NCBI GenBank assembly: GCA_023384675.1
Contig: JAHDVK010000027.1
Span: forward strand, 16,061-80,060
DNA length: 64,000 bases
Source of the DNA: Bryobacteraceae bacterium
GTDB taxonomy: Bacteria > Acidobacteriota > Terriglobia > Bryobacterales > Bryobacteraceae
Direction: 5' to 3'
The stretch's first letter is position 1, and each line of letters begins with the position of its first letter. Made by a program: the position numbers and the translations under genes. Under the pieces are notes generated by a model. That model saw nothing but the letters and a program-made list of their open reading frames with translations, was not told the DNA's origin and made no database searches. Of the stretch, positions 28,609 through 36,927 are shown in pieces.

Positions 28609-29460
28609 ATGAATGGATTGAAGACTGCGTTATTACTGGGTACCTTGAGCGGAATGCTGGTGGTGGGCGGCAACCTGTTGAGTCCTGGCGGCAACGGGAT
28701 GACGATCGGCCTGGTGATGGCGATCGGCCTGAACTTTTTCAGCTACTTTTTCAGCGAAAAGATGGCGCTGAAGGCGAGCGGAGCCATTCGGGTGAGCGAG
28801 ACAGAGAATCCTCAGATCTACCGCAGGCTGGAGCCGATGACCCGGCAGTTGTGCCAGCGGATGGACCTGCCGATGCCGAAGCTGTGGGTGATTCCCGAGC
28901 AGGCGCCGAACGCGTTCGCTACCGGGCGCAACCCGAAGAACTCGTCCGTGGCGGTTACGGCGGGGCTGCTCGAACTGATGAACCAGGACGAGATTGAAGG
29001 CGTGATCGCGCACGAACTGGCGCACATCAAGAACCGCGACATTTTGATCAGTTCGATCGCCGCCACGGTGGCGGCGGCGCTGACCTACATGGCGCAGATG
29101 GCGCTCTGGTTCGGCGGCGGACGGCGCGACGACGACGAAGGCCCGAACCCCATGGTGGCGTTGCTGATGCTGTTCCTGGCCCCGGTGGCCGCGGGCATCA
29201 TTCAGATGGCCATCTCGCGTACTCGCGAATACGCGGCGGATGAAACGGCGGCGCGGGCGATCGGTACGGGGGGCGGGCTGGCGAGCGCGTTGGGCCGCCT
29301 CGAGGGCTGGTCGAAGCGCATCCCGATGCATTCCAACGAGGCGATGTCGCACATGTACATCGTGAAGCCGCTTACCGGGCAGAGCCTGGCGAAGCTTTTC
29401 TCCACGCACCCGCCGACGCAGGAACGCGTCGCCCGGCTGCGCGCACTACAGATCGGCTAA
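28609..29460 (+). CDS. htpX: Membrane zinc metalloprotease HtpX
   Basis: An M48B heat-shock-type protease of the inner membrane that degrades misfolded membrane proteins. The 283-residue protein has two N-terminal membrane segments, the zinc motif HELAH with the third ligand in SRTREYAADETAAR, further hydrophobic segments between them, and a C-terminal STHPPTQERVARL motif typical of the family. The ATG at 28609 gives the family N-terminus. Followed after 9 bases by an RNA methyltransferase gene. Confidence 0.95.
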   Translation: MNGLKTALLLGTLSGMLVVGGNLLSPGGNGMTIGLVMAIGLNFFSYFFSEKMALKASGAIRVSETENPQIYRRLEPMTRQLCQRMDLPMPKLWVIPEQAPNAFATGRNPKNSSVAVTAGLLELMNQDEIEGVIAHELAHIKNRDILISSIAATVAAALTYMAQMALWFGGGRRDDDEGPNPMVALLMLFLAPVAAGIIQMAISRTREYAADETAARAIGTGGGLASALGRLEGWSKRIPMHSNEAMSHMYIVKPLTGQSLAKLFSTHPPTQERVARLRALQIG

Positions 29461-29469
29461 GCTGGCGAT

Positions 29470-30639
29470 TTGACGCAGGAATCCCAGGTCACCATCACGA
29501 GGCGGGGCGAGGATCGCCTCGCCTCGGGCCATTTCTGGGTCTACCGGACGGACATCACCGGTGATGGCGGAGCGCCGCCGGGCGCGGTGGTCCGGGTGGT
29601 GAACCAGCGCGGACGCGCGCTGGGAATGGCGCATTACAGCACTTCGTCGCAAATCGCCCTGCGCAGGCTCACTCCGAAAGTGGAAGCCGTGGACAGGGCG
29701 TTCTGGTTGGCGCGATTGCGCGCGGCGCTCGATCATCGGGTCAGAGTCGCGCCGGCCGAGGAAGCCTGCCGCATCGTACACACGGAAGGCGATCTGCTCC
29801 CCGGATTGATCGTGGACCGCTACGGGTCCGTACTGTGCGCGCAGTTTCTGACGCAAGGAATGGACGCGGCGCGCGAGGAGATCGCCGATTGTCTTCAGGA
29901 ACTGCTCTCGCCGGCGGGCATTCTGGCGCGCAACGACGCTCCGGCAAGGCGGCACGAAGGGCTGACGGAGGTCTCCCAGGCGCTGCGCGGCGAGGTTCCG
30001 CAGCAGGTGGAGATTGGCTTTAACCGCTTGCGCTGGCGTGTGGAGCCGTGGGCGGGCCAGAAGACGGGCGTGTACCTCGATCAACGCGAAAATTACGTAG
30101 CGGCGGCGCGGCAGGCGCGCGGCCGGGCGCTCGATTGTTTCACGTCCACCGGCGGCTTCGCGCTCCACCTGGCGGCGCGCTGCGAAACCGTCGAGGGCGT
30201 GGACTCCAGCGCGGCGGCTCTGGCCACCGCCGTGCACAACCGCGAGTTGAACGGAATCGCCAACGTCACATTCCGAGAGGCGGACGTCTTCGAACTGCTC
30301 GGCGGCTATATGCGCCAGAGGCGGCAGTACGACACGGTGGTGCTCGATCCGCCCGCGTTCGCGAAGAACCGCGCTTCGGTGGATGCGGCCTTGCGCGGCT
30401 ACAAGGATCTGCACGTGAAGGCGCTGCGGATTCTCTCGCCGGGCGGCGTGCTGGTGACGTGCTCGTGCTCTTACCACGTGAGTGAAGCGGACCTGCTGCA
30501 GGTGGCGGCCGAAGCGGCGCTCGATGCCGGGCGCACGCTGCGCGTGATCGAACGGCGCATGCAGGCTTCCGACCATCCAGTGCTGTTGACGGTGCCCGAA
30601 ACCCTATACCTGAAATGTCTGATCCTGGAGGCGCTGTGA
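29470..30639 (+). CDS. Class I SAM-dependent rRNA methyltransferase, RlmI type
   Basis: A 389-residue protein starting at TTG, with an N-terminal PUA-like RNA-binding domain (RLASGHFWVYRTDI), a linker with GLIVDRYG, and a Rossmann methyltransferase domain: YLDQREN, ALDCFTSTGGFALHLA (SAM-binding motif I), DPPAF (motif IV) and LVTCSCSYHV. RlmI methylates C1962 of 23S rRNA to m5C; this member probably does the same. Its stop overlaps the GTG of the next gene. Confidence 0.9.
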   Translation: MTQESQVTITRRGEDRLASGHFWVYRTDITGDGGAPPGAVVRVVNQRGRALGMAHYSTSSQIALRRLTPKVEAVDRAFWLARLRAALDHRVRVAPAEEACRIVHTEGDLLPGLIVDRYGSVLCAQFLTQGMDAAREEIADCLQELLSPAGILARNDAPARRHEGLTEVSQALRGEVPQQVEIGFNRLRWRVEPWAGQKTGVYLDQRENYVAAARQARGRALDCFTSTGGFALHLAARCETVEGVDSSAAALATAVHNRELNGIANVTFREADVFELLGGYMRQRRQYDTVVLDPPAFAKNRASVDAALRGYKDLHVKALRILSPGGVLVTCSCSYHVSEADLLQVAAEAALDAGRTLRVIERRMQASDHPVLLTVPETLYLKCLILEAL

Positions 30640-31439
30640 CGCTGGCGCTGCTGCTCCTGGCTTCGGTCTTTACGATCGGTCCGGAGAAGGTGAAGCAGGG
30701 CGGCGTGATCCGGATCGAAACGAAGGAAGCGGGCGCGTTCACGGCGCGGATGGGCGAGCGGCGCGTGCGGCTGTTTCCAGATCCTGACGGAGGCCAGTTG
30801 GGCCTGCTGCCGGTGGCCGCCGACGACGCCGCCGGGTTCACGCAGGTCGTCGTGGAAGACGCGGAGGGTGGAGTCGTGACGGAAGCGCGGGTCGAGGTGA
30901 TGGATGCCCGTTTCCCGGTGCAGAACATCCGCGTGACCCCGGGCGTGCAGGCCTTGCGGGCCGCGCCCGGCGAAATGGAGGCCATCCGGGAGTTTCAGGG
31001 CATCGTGAGCGAAAGCCGCTACTGGCGCACGCCCTTCCGGCGGCCCGTGCCCGGGTGCCTGATTTCACCCTTCGGCGTGCAACGCCACCACAACGGCAAG
31101 CCGACGGGCAACTACCACCGGGGCATCGATCAGCGCGCGGCGGTGGGCGTCCCGGTGCGCGCGCCCGCCGCCGGGCTGGTGCGGCTTGCGGAAATGTACC
31201 GGCTGCATGGGGGCAGCGTTGGTCTCGATCACGGGCACGGGGTGGCGACGATCCACATCCACCTGTCGAAGCTGAGTGTGAAGCCGGGCGACCGGGTCGC
31301 GGCGGGCGACTTGATTGGCGTGGCCGGGGCCACCGGTTTTGCGACCGGGCCGCACCTGCACTGGGGATTGTACGTGCATGGGGTGCCGGTGAACCCGCTG
31401 GACTGGATTCCTGCAATCCCGCGCTGCGCCGCAAAGTAG
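30636..31439 (+). CDS. M23 family zinc metallopeptidase
   Basis: A roughly 267-residue exported LytM-type endopeptidase that would cut peptidoglycan cross-bridges. I prefer the GTG at 30636 because it overlaps the upstream stop (GTGA), follows GGAGG and starts a hydrophobic signal (MTLALLLLASVFT). The ATG at 30615 is an alternative. An N-terminal beta-domain is followed by the M23 site: HRGID (H-x3-D), HIHLS and PHLHWG. No catalytic residue is missing. Confidence 0.9.
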   Translation: MTLALLLLASVFTIGPEKVKQGGVIRIETKEAGAFTARMGERRVRLFPDPDGGQLGLLPVAADDAAGFTQVVVEDAEGGVVTEARVEVMDARFPVQNIRVTPGVQALRAAPGEMEAIREFQGIVSESRYWRTPFRRPVPGCLISPFGVQRHHNGKPTGNYHRGIDQRAAVGVPVRAPAAGLVRLAEMYRLHGGSVGLDHGHGVATIHIHLSKLSVKPGDRVAAGDLIGVAGATGFATGPHLHWGLYVHGVPVNPLDWIPAIPRCAAK

Positions 31440-31496
31440 TGGCGTCGGCCCGTGCAAACTCTTCCCGAGATGGTCTGGCATCCAAAGGCCCGCTGA

Positions 31497-31502
31497 TATA
31501 AT
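31497..31502 (+). promoter_or_regulatory. -10 element just upstream of ispH
   Basis: A perfect TATAAT ends 13 bases before the ispH ATG; CTGGCA (31475-31480) at a 16-base spacing could be the -35. A start about 7 bases downstream would give a nearly leaderless transcript for the whole hopanoid operon. Confidence 0.45.
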
Positions 31503-31515
31503 CAAAGGTATCGTT

Positions 31516-32496
31516 ATGAGTACAAACGGAAACGGGGTGAAGAAGGCTATCCTTCTGCGCCCGCGAGGTTTTTGCGCGGGCGTGGTGCGCGCGATCGACG
31601 TGGTGAAGATCGCCCTCGAGCTTTACGGCGCTCCGATTTACGTTCGCAAGGAGATTGTCCACAACCGGCACGTGGTGGACGATCTTCGCGCCCACGGCGC
31701 GATTTTTGTCAATGAGCTGAACGAGGTGCCGGATGGCGCGCGCGCGATCTTTTCGGCCCACGGAGTATCCCCGGCCGTCCGGGAGGAGGCCACGCGCCGG
31801 AATCTGCAGGTGGTGGACGCCACGTGCCCGCTCGTGACCAAGGTTCACTTCGAGGCAGTCCGATTTGCGCGAGAAGGCTACACGATTCTGCTGATCGGCC
31901 ACCGCGACCACGAAGAGATGGAAGGCACCTTCGGCGAGGCCCCTCAAAACACCATCATTGTGGAGACGGAGACCGAGGCCGAGCAGGTGCAAGTGCCAAA
32001 CCCCGATAAGGTCTGCTACCTGACGCAGACCACGCTCTCTCTGGACGAAACGCGCAGCATCGTGGAGATTCTGGAGAGGCGTTTCCCGAAGATCGCCGGG
32101 CCGAAATCGCAGGACATCTGCTACGCGACCGAGAACCGGCAGATGGCCGTAAAAGCCGTGGCGCCGCTGTGCCAGTTGCTGCTGGTGGTGGGTTCGCAGA
32201 ACTCGTCGAATTCGAAGCGGCTGGTGGAAGTGTGCCAGAGGTCCGGGGTGCCGGCGTATTTGATCGACGACTGCAGTTTTTTCCAGGACGTCTGGTTTGA
32301 GGGCGTGGACACGGTGTCGGTGACGGCCGGCGCATCCGCTCCGGAAAACCTGGTGCTCGACGTCATCGAAGCGCTGCGCGAACGGGGTTACGCCACGGTC
32401 GAGGAGATGGACATCGTCGATGAGGATGTCCGGTTCAACCTGCCGCCCGAATTGCAGGGCGGGGCGGCGAAGCTCACTACCATCGCAATCCGATGA
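31516..32496 (+). CDS. ispH: 4-hydroxy-3-methylbut-2-enyl diphosphate reductase IspH
   Basis: The last enzyme of the MEP pathway, yielding IPP and DMAPP through a [4Fe-4S] cluster. The 326-residue protein has the conserved segments RGFCAGVVRAI (cluster Cys), HNRHVV, FSAHGVSP, DATCPLVTKVH (cluster Cys), TQTTLS, ICYATENRQ (cluster Cys) and GSQNSSNSKRL (substrate binding). The stop overlaps the next ATG by 4 bases (ATGA at 32493-32496), coupling C5 precursor supply to the triterpene genes downstream. Confidence 0.97.
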   Translation: MSTNGNGVKKAILLRPRGFCAGVVRAIDVVKIALELYGAPIYVRKEIVHNRHVVDDLRAHGAIFVNELNEVPDGARAIFSAHGVSPAVREEATRRNLQVVDATCPLVTKVHFEAVRFAREGYTILLIGHRDHEEMEGTFGEAPQNTIIVETETEAEQVQVPNPDKVCYLTQTTLSLDETRSIVEILERRFPKIAGPKSQDICYATENRQMAVKAVAPLCQLLLVVGSQNSSNSKRLVEVCQRSGVPAYLIDDCSFFQDVWFEGVDTVSVTAGASAPENLVLDVIEALRERGYATVEEMDIVDEDVRFNLPPELQGGAAKLTTIAIR

Positions 32497-34172
32497 GCGA
32501 AGCCGGCGCCGGCGGCGATTCCCCTTCCACCGCGATTTATCTTGCCGCCGCGGCCCTCGTGCGTTTTGAATCACCGGGAGGTGGCTGGGCCGGATCCATT
32601 GGTGCGCATGCGCCGATCGAGGCCCTGGCGGCTCTGTGCAGGTTGCCTCGGATCGACTCTGGGGCCCTGGATCAGGCTGCGCAGGCCGTGCTGGGGCGGC
32701 TGGAACCGCGGGGGTTTTTTGCGCTCTTTCCCGGCGGACCCGTGGATACGGGCGCTTCGGTGCTGGGCTATGCGCTGCTCAAGCTTGCCGGTCTTTCCGC
32801 AACGGCGGAGCCGATGGAGCGCCTCCGAGGCCACATCCTCGAAGCAGGCGGAATCCAAGCCGCCGATCCCTACACCCGGCTGATTCTGGCTCTGTTCCAG
32901 CTCTATCCTGGGGAACACCTCCCCGCATTGCCGGCGCAGCGCGAGTGGCGGCGTCTGCCGGCCTGGGCGCGTGCGCAACTTGCTCCGCTGAGCCATCTGC
33001 ACGCCCGGCACATTGCCGCGGCACAGCCGCGCCGGACGCCGCCGGATTTCACGCTCGCCGAACTGGTGCGCGCCGACCGGCCCTTCTCTGATCCTCGCCC
33101 CGGCGTCGAGGGCGGCCTGCGGAATACCTTCTCGAAGCTGGCCGGCTGGCTGGCGGCGCCAGGTAAGCAGGATACGCCACCGACCCTGCCCTCGGACACG
33201 GCAGCGCTGGCGCCCACACCCGGCCTCTTGCTGACGCGGTTGGCGATGGGGCAGCCCGTCCCGGACACATGTCTGCCGTCGGTTCTGCCCAATCGGGATA
33301 CGGCGCTGGCCCTGCTCGCCCACCCTTCGCCGCCACCGAAGGCCGCGGCCTGGCTTCGAACCCGAACGCTGCCCGGCGCCGGCTGGCCCCGGCAGTTCGC
33401 CGCCGAGTTGCACTCGCACACGGAGGAAACCGCGCTCGCCTTGCAGGCGCTGCGCCGCGCGCAGCCGGATGAGGATCCGCCTGCCGGGGCCCTTGCCTGG
33501 CTTCGCCAACTGCAGGGCCGCGATGGCGGTTGGGCCGCGTGCGACACGGGTCTGGGCATCCCCCTGCGGCCCGACCTGCCTTTTCCTGGGCCTTTCGCGG
33601 CGGCCGATCCGGCGTGTCCGGCGCTGACGGGGATGGCCCTCGAGGCGTTGACGGCCTGCGGCGTTCCACAAGACGATGCGGCGGTGCAGCGCGGAGTGGA
33701 GTTCCTCGTTCGGACACAACTGATGCGCGATGGTTCCTGGACGTCGCGCTGGGGCGTCTATTCCATTCACGGAACTTGCTTCGCTCTGCGCGGGCTGCGC
33801 GCGGCGGGCTTCGACGATCACGACGCCGTCGTCTTGCGCGCCGGGGAGTGGCTGCGCTCGTGCCAGAACGCCGATGGCGGATGGGGCGAATCGCCCGCTT
33901 CGGTCGAGGCGGGCGAGTTTATCGAGGCCCCCTCGCATCCGGCCCAGACCGCGTGGGCCTTGCTCGGCCTGGTCGCGGGCGGAGATGCGGCGAGCGAGAG
34001 CGTCCGCCGGGGGCTCGATTTCCTGTTGGGTTCGCAGGGACCGGATGGGGCCTGGGAGTCGCCCTCGACGTCGCTGATGCACGTGCCGCCTGCGCTGTTT
34101 CTGAACAACCCGCTGGACGCCGTCGTCTTTCCGATGCTGGCGATCCGGGCGGTGCGCGAGGCGCGGTCATGA
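32493..34172 (+). CDS. Squalene-hopene cyclase-like protein with altered catalytic motif
   Basis: A 559-residue alpha/alpha-barrel protein homologous to squalene-hopene cyclase. QW repeats are clear at 336-347, 401-416, 451-464 and 507-521, with SRWGVYSIHGT (418-428) and HPAQTAWALLGL (482-493) closely matching the cyclase family. At the position of the protonating DxDDT motif it has HTEET (309-313): the first Asp is His and both following Asp are Glu. It is also shorter than typical cyclases (about 630-720 residues), mostly in the N-terminal half. It may be an unusual cyclase or a non-cyclising relative. Coupled on both sides by ATGA overlaps. Confidence 0.85.
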   Translation: MSEAGAGGDSPSTAIYLAAAALVRFESPGGGWAGSIGAHAPIEALAALCRLPRIDSGALDQAAQAVLGRLEPRGFFALFPGGPVDTGASVLGYALLKLAGLSATAEPMERLRGHILEAGGIQAADPYTRLILALFQLYPGEHLPALPAQREWRRLPAWARAQLAPLSHLHARHIAAAQPRRTPPDFTLAELVRADRPFSDPRPGVEGGLRNTFSKLAGWLAAPGKQDTPPTLPSDTAALAPTPGLLLTRLAMGQPVPDTCLPSVLPNRDTALALLAHPSPPPKAAAWLRTRTLPGAGWPRQFAAELHSHTEETALALQALRRAQPDEDPPAGALAWLRQLQGRDGGWAACDTGLGIPLRPDLPFPGPFAAADPACPALTGMALEALTACGVPQDDAAVQRGVEFLVRTQLMRDGSWTSRWGVYSIHGTCFALRGLRAAGFDDHDAVVLRAGEWLRSCQNADGGWGESPASVEAGEFIEAPSHPAQTAWALLGLVAGGDAASESVRRGLDFLLGSQGPDGAWESPSTSLMHVPPALFLNNPLDAVVFPMLAIRAVREARS

Positions 34173-35143
34173 AACCGGTTCTGGTGACGGGCGCATCGGG
34201 TTTTCTGGGATGGCATGTGGCGCGCGTGGTGCTGGGGCACGGTCTGCCGGTGCGGGCGCTGGCGCGCAGGCCGGGGTCGGTGGGCGATCCGGATCTCGAG
34301 GAGGTCGCCGGCGACCTGCGCGACCCGGAATCGCTCGATCGCGCCGTGGCCGGCTGCCAGGCCGTGTTTCATGTGGCGGCGGATTACCGGCTCTGGGCGC
34401 GCGAGCCCCAGGAGTTGTATCGTTCAAATGTGGATGGCACGCGCCACCTGCTGGAGGCTGCCCGACGTGCCGGCGTCGAGCGTGTGGTGTACACATCCAC
34501 GGTCGGTTGCATCGGCTTCGTCCCCGGCGGCGTGGGCGATGAGGAGACGCCGGTGTCTCTGAAGGACATGACGGGCGCCTACAAGCGCTCGAAATTCCTG
34601 GCTGAGCGGGAAGCGCTGCGCTTCGCGCGCGAGGGTTTTCCGGTGGTGGCGGTGAATCCCACTGCGCCGGTGGGCAGCCGCGATATCAAACCGACGCCGA
34701 CGGGCCAGACCATCGTCGACTTTCTTTCCGGGCGGATGCCCGCGTACGTGGATACGGGCCTGAACGTGGTGGACGCGCGGGAATGCGCCGAGGGCCACTG
34801 GCTCGCGTATTTGCACGGCCGGTCCGGCGAGCGGTACATCCTCGGCAGTGAGAATCTGACGTTGCGCGAAATTTTGGAGCAATTGTCGGAGATCAGCGGA
34901 AAGCCCGCGCCGCGAGTGCGTCTGCCCTGGGTCGCCGCGCTGGTCGCGGGACTGTTTTCGACGGCCGGTGCGCGGCTGACGGGACGCCCGCCGCGCGTGC
35001 CGCTGGATGCGGTCCGGATGGCGCGCAAGAAGATGTGGGTGTCGCACGCAAAGGCCGCGCGCGAGTTGCAGTACCGGCCTTCGCCGGCCCGGACGGGCCT
35101 GCGCAACGCAGTGGAATGGTTCCAAGAACATGGCTACTGTTGA
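34169..35143 (+). CDS. hpnA: Hopanoid-associated NAD-dependent sugar epimerase HpnA
   Basis: A 324-residue extended SDR: GASGFLG nucleotide loop, YTSTVG with the catalytic Ser/Thr, and YKRSK with the catalytic Tyr/Lys. Its closest recognisable type is HpnA, the epimerase regularly found in hopanoid loci; its exact reaction is not established. The ATG at 34169 overlaps the cyclase stop (ATGA); a longer frame upstream is the cyclase in another phase. Its end overlaps hpnG by 14 bases. Confidence 0.85.
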   Translation: MKPVLVTGASGFLGWHVARVVLGHGLPVRALARRPGSVGDPDLEEVAGDLRDPESLDRAVAGCQAVFHVAADYRLWAREPQELYRSNVDGTRHLLEAARRAGVERVVYTSTVGCIGFVPGGVGDEETPVSLKDMTGAYKRSKFLAEREALRFAREGFPVVAVNPTAPVGSRDIKPTPTGQTIVDFLSGRMPAYVDTGLNVVDARECAEGHWLAYLHGRSGERYILGSENLTLREILEQLSEISGKPAPRVRLPWVAALVAGLFSTAGARLTGRPPRVPLDAVRMARKKMWVSHAKAARELQYRPSPARTGLRNAVEWFQEHGYC

Positions 35144-35849
35144 ACCCGCCATCGCCGCTGTCGCCGCCGAACCCCGTGAGCTCGCGGGGCTGGTGGCGCA
35201 CGCCACTTCGGTGACCGCGCTGCGGTGGCCGGTGCGCTATGCGCTGGAGGCGATGATCGGCGGGCAGCACTGGCTTTTGCTGGCGCACGGGGCGGGAGCA
35301 TCGCTGGCGGCGCAGGCTGCGCAGACCGCCGTGGATCGCGGTCCGCTCCGGGCGCTGATCAGCGTGGGATTGTGTGGGGGTCTGGACCCGGAACTGAAGA
35401 CGGGAGACATTGTCGCTGCCACCGAAGTCCGGCTGCCGGCGCCGAACGTGACACGGTACGCGGTCTCAGCACCGGCGGGCGGGCCGCGCCCCCGGGTGTC
35501 GGGGCCAGTGGTGTGTTCACCCCGTGTCGTTTGCTCGGCCGAGGAAAAGCGGGCCCTGCACTCGACTGGGGCGGTTGCTGTGGAGATGGAATCGGCGGGC
35601 GTCGCCGAAGTGGCGGTCCACGCCGGAGTGCCGTTTTATTGCATCAAGGGCGTCAGCGATCCAGCTCAGGAGACGCTTCCGCTCGATTTCAACCGGTACC
35701 GGGATGTGAAAGGCAATTTTCTGTCAGGCCGGATTGCCCTTGCGGCCCTCTTGCGTCCTCATCGCCTGCCCGCGCTCGCGCGACTGTTGCGCGCGAGCCG
35801 TCAAACATCCATAAAATTGGGAGAGTTCCTTGCCAACTGCAAGTTCTGA
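35130..35849 (+). CDS. hpnG: Hopanoid-associated phosphorylase/nucleosidase HpnG
   Basis: A 239-residue member of the nucleoside phosphorylase/MTA-SAH nucleosidase fold with VGLCGGLDP, VEMESAGVAEVA (nucleoside-binding Glu) and IKGVSDPA (the catalytic Asp region). In characterised bacteria HpnG removes adenine from adenosylhopane to give the ribosyl (phospho)hopane. Its position after hpnA and before hpnC/hpnD supports that role. HpnH, which makes adenosylhopane, is not in this window. Its end overlaps the next gene by 20 bases. Confidence 0.85.
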   Translation: MATVEPAIAAVAAEPRELAGLVAHATSVTALRWPVRYALEAMIGGQHWLLLAHGAGASLAAQAAQTAVDRGPLRALISVGLCGGLDPELKTGDIVAATEVRLPAPNVTRYAVSAPAGGPRPRVSGPVVCSPRVVCSAEEKRALHSTGAVAVEMESAGVAEVAVHAGVPFYCIKGVSDPAQETLPLDFNRYRDVKGNFLSGRIALAALLRPHRLPALARLLRASRQTSIKLGEFLANCKF

Positions 35850-36927
35850 TTTCGCTTCCGCGAACGGCACCATGCGCGCCGCGGTTTACACCGGCCATGG
35901 CCTGGTGGATATTCAGGAGATCCCTATTCCCGTCATTGGGCCGGGCGAATTGTTGATCCGGGTGGAAGCGTGCGGAATCTGTCACACCGACCTTAAGAAG
36001 ATTGAGTACGACCTGCTGCCCGCGCCGCGCGTGTACGGCCACGAAACAGCCGGCGTGGTCGCTGCTGTGGGTGAGGGAGTCACGGCATTTCAGCCGGGCG
36101 ACCGCGTGGTGGCCTTTCACCATATCCCGTGCAGGGACTGCTTCTACTGCGAACGAAAACTCTACGCGCAGTGCAAAATTTACAAAAAAGTGGGCATCAC
36201 GGCTGGTTTTGAGCCTGCCGGAGGCGGTTTTTCGCAGTATGTGCGCGTGATGGACTGGATCGTGCGCGATGGCGTGCTCAAGATCCCGGACGGGGTGAGC
36301 TTCGAAGCGGCGAGCTTCGTGGAGCCGGTCAACACCTGTCACAAGGCGGCGGTGGCGATGGATCCGCGGCCGGGCGACGTGGTGCTGATCCAGGGTCAAG
36401 GGCCAATCGGCTTGATTTTCACGATGCTGGTTCATCGTGCCGGGGCCACGGTCATCGCGACCGACACGATCCCGGAACGGCTGGCGCTCGCGCGCCGCTT
36501 CGGGGCCGCGGAGGTGTTGGACCCGCGCGTCTCGGATGTAGCGGCAGCCTGTAAGTCTTACACGCTGGGCCGGGGAGCGGATCAGATATTCGTGGCGGCT
36601 TCCGCGCCCGGCATTGTCGCCGAGGCCGTGGCGGCCTCCCGGCCCGGAGCGAAACTGCTCTTATTTGCACAAACATCGAACACGGAAAGAATCGAGCTGT
36701 CGGGCGCGGACATCTGCAAGGATGAACGCTCGCTGATCGGCGTGTATAGCGCCTCGGTGGACCTGCAGGCCGAGTCTGCCAGATTGGTGTTTAGCGGGGA
36801 TTTGCCGGTGGGAGAGCTGGTCTCTCACCTCTTACCGCTCAATGAGATCCGGGTGGGCATCGATCTGGCGTTGCATCCGGACGGCAAATCGTTGAAAATA
36901 ATGGTTCAGCCACAGAGGTTCTCTTAA
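35830..36927 (+). CDS. Zinc-dependent medium-chain dehydrogenase (first of a pair)
   Basis: A 365-residue MDR-family alcohol/polyol dehydrogenase. Catalytic zinc ligands lie in CGICHTD and GHETAG; a structural-zinc tetrad is seen in PCRDCFYCERKLYAQC; the nucleotide loop is GQGPIG. A TTG start at 35830 is supported by GGGAGAG upstream; the ATG at 35872 has no Shine-Dalgarno. Embedded between hpnG and hpnC in an unbroken operon, it is a candidate for reducing an aldehyde on a hopanoid side chain, but that is inference. Confidence 0.88.
   Translation: MPTASSDFASANGTMRAAVYTGHGLVDIQEIPIPVIGPGELLIRVEACGICHTDLKKIEYDLLPAPRVYGHETAGVVAAVGEGVTAFQPGDRVVAFHHIPCRDCFYCERKLYAQCKIYKKVGITAGFEPAGGGFSQYVRVMDWIVRDGVLKIPDGVSFEAASFVEPVNTCHKAAVAMDPRPGDVVLIQGQGPIGLIFTMLVHRAGATVIATDTIPERLALARRFGAAEVLDPRVSDVAAACKSYTLGRGADQIFVAASAPGIVAEAVAASRPGAKLLLFAQTSNTERIELSGADICKDERSLIGVYSASVDLQAESARLVFSGDLPVGELVSHLLPLNEIRVGIDLALHPDGKSLKIMVQPQRFS

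Noticed and set aside
32571..34082. 503-codon open frame antisense to the cyclase-like gene
   Set aside because: Arg/Gln-rich translation with no domain; a typical shadow frame in high-GC DNA over a gene with strong family motifs.
33530..34168. N-terminal extension of hpnA back to 33530
   Set aside because: The extension is the cyclase gene in another phase; the ATG at 34169 has an ATGA overlap and the true Rossmann start.
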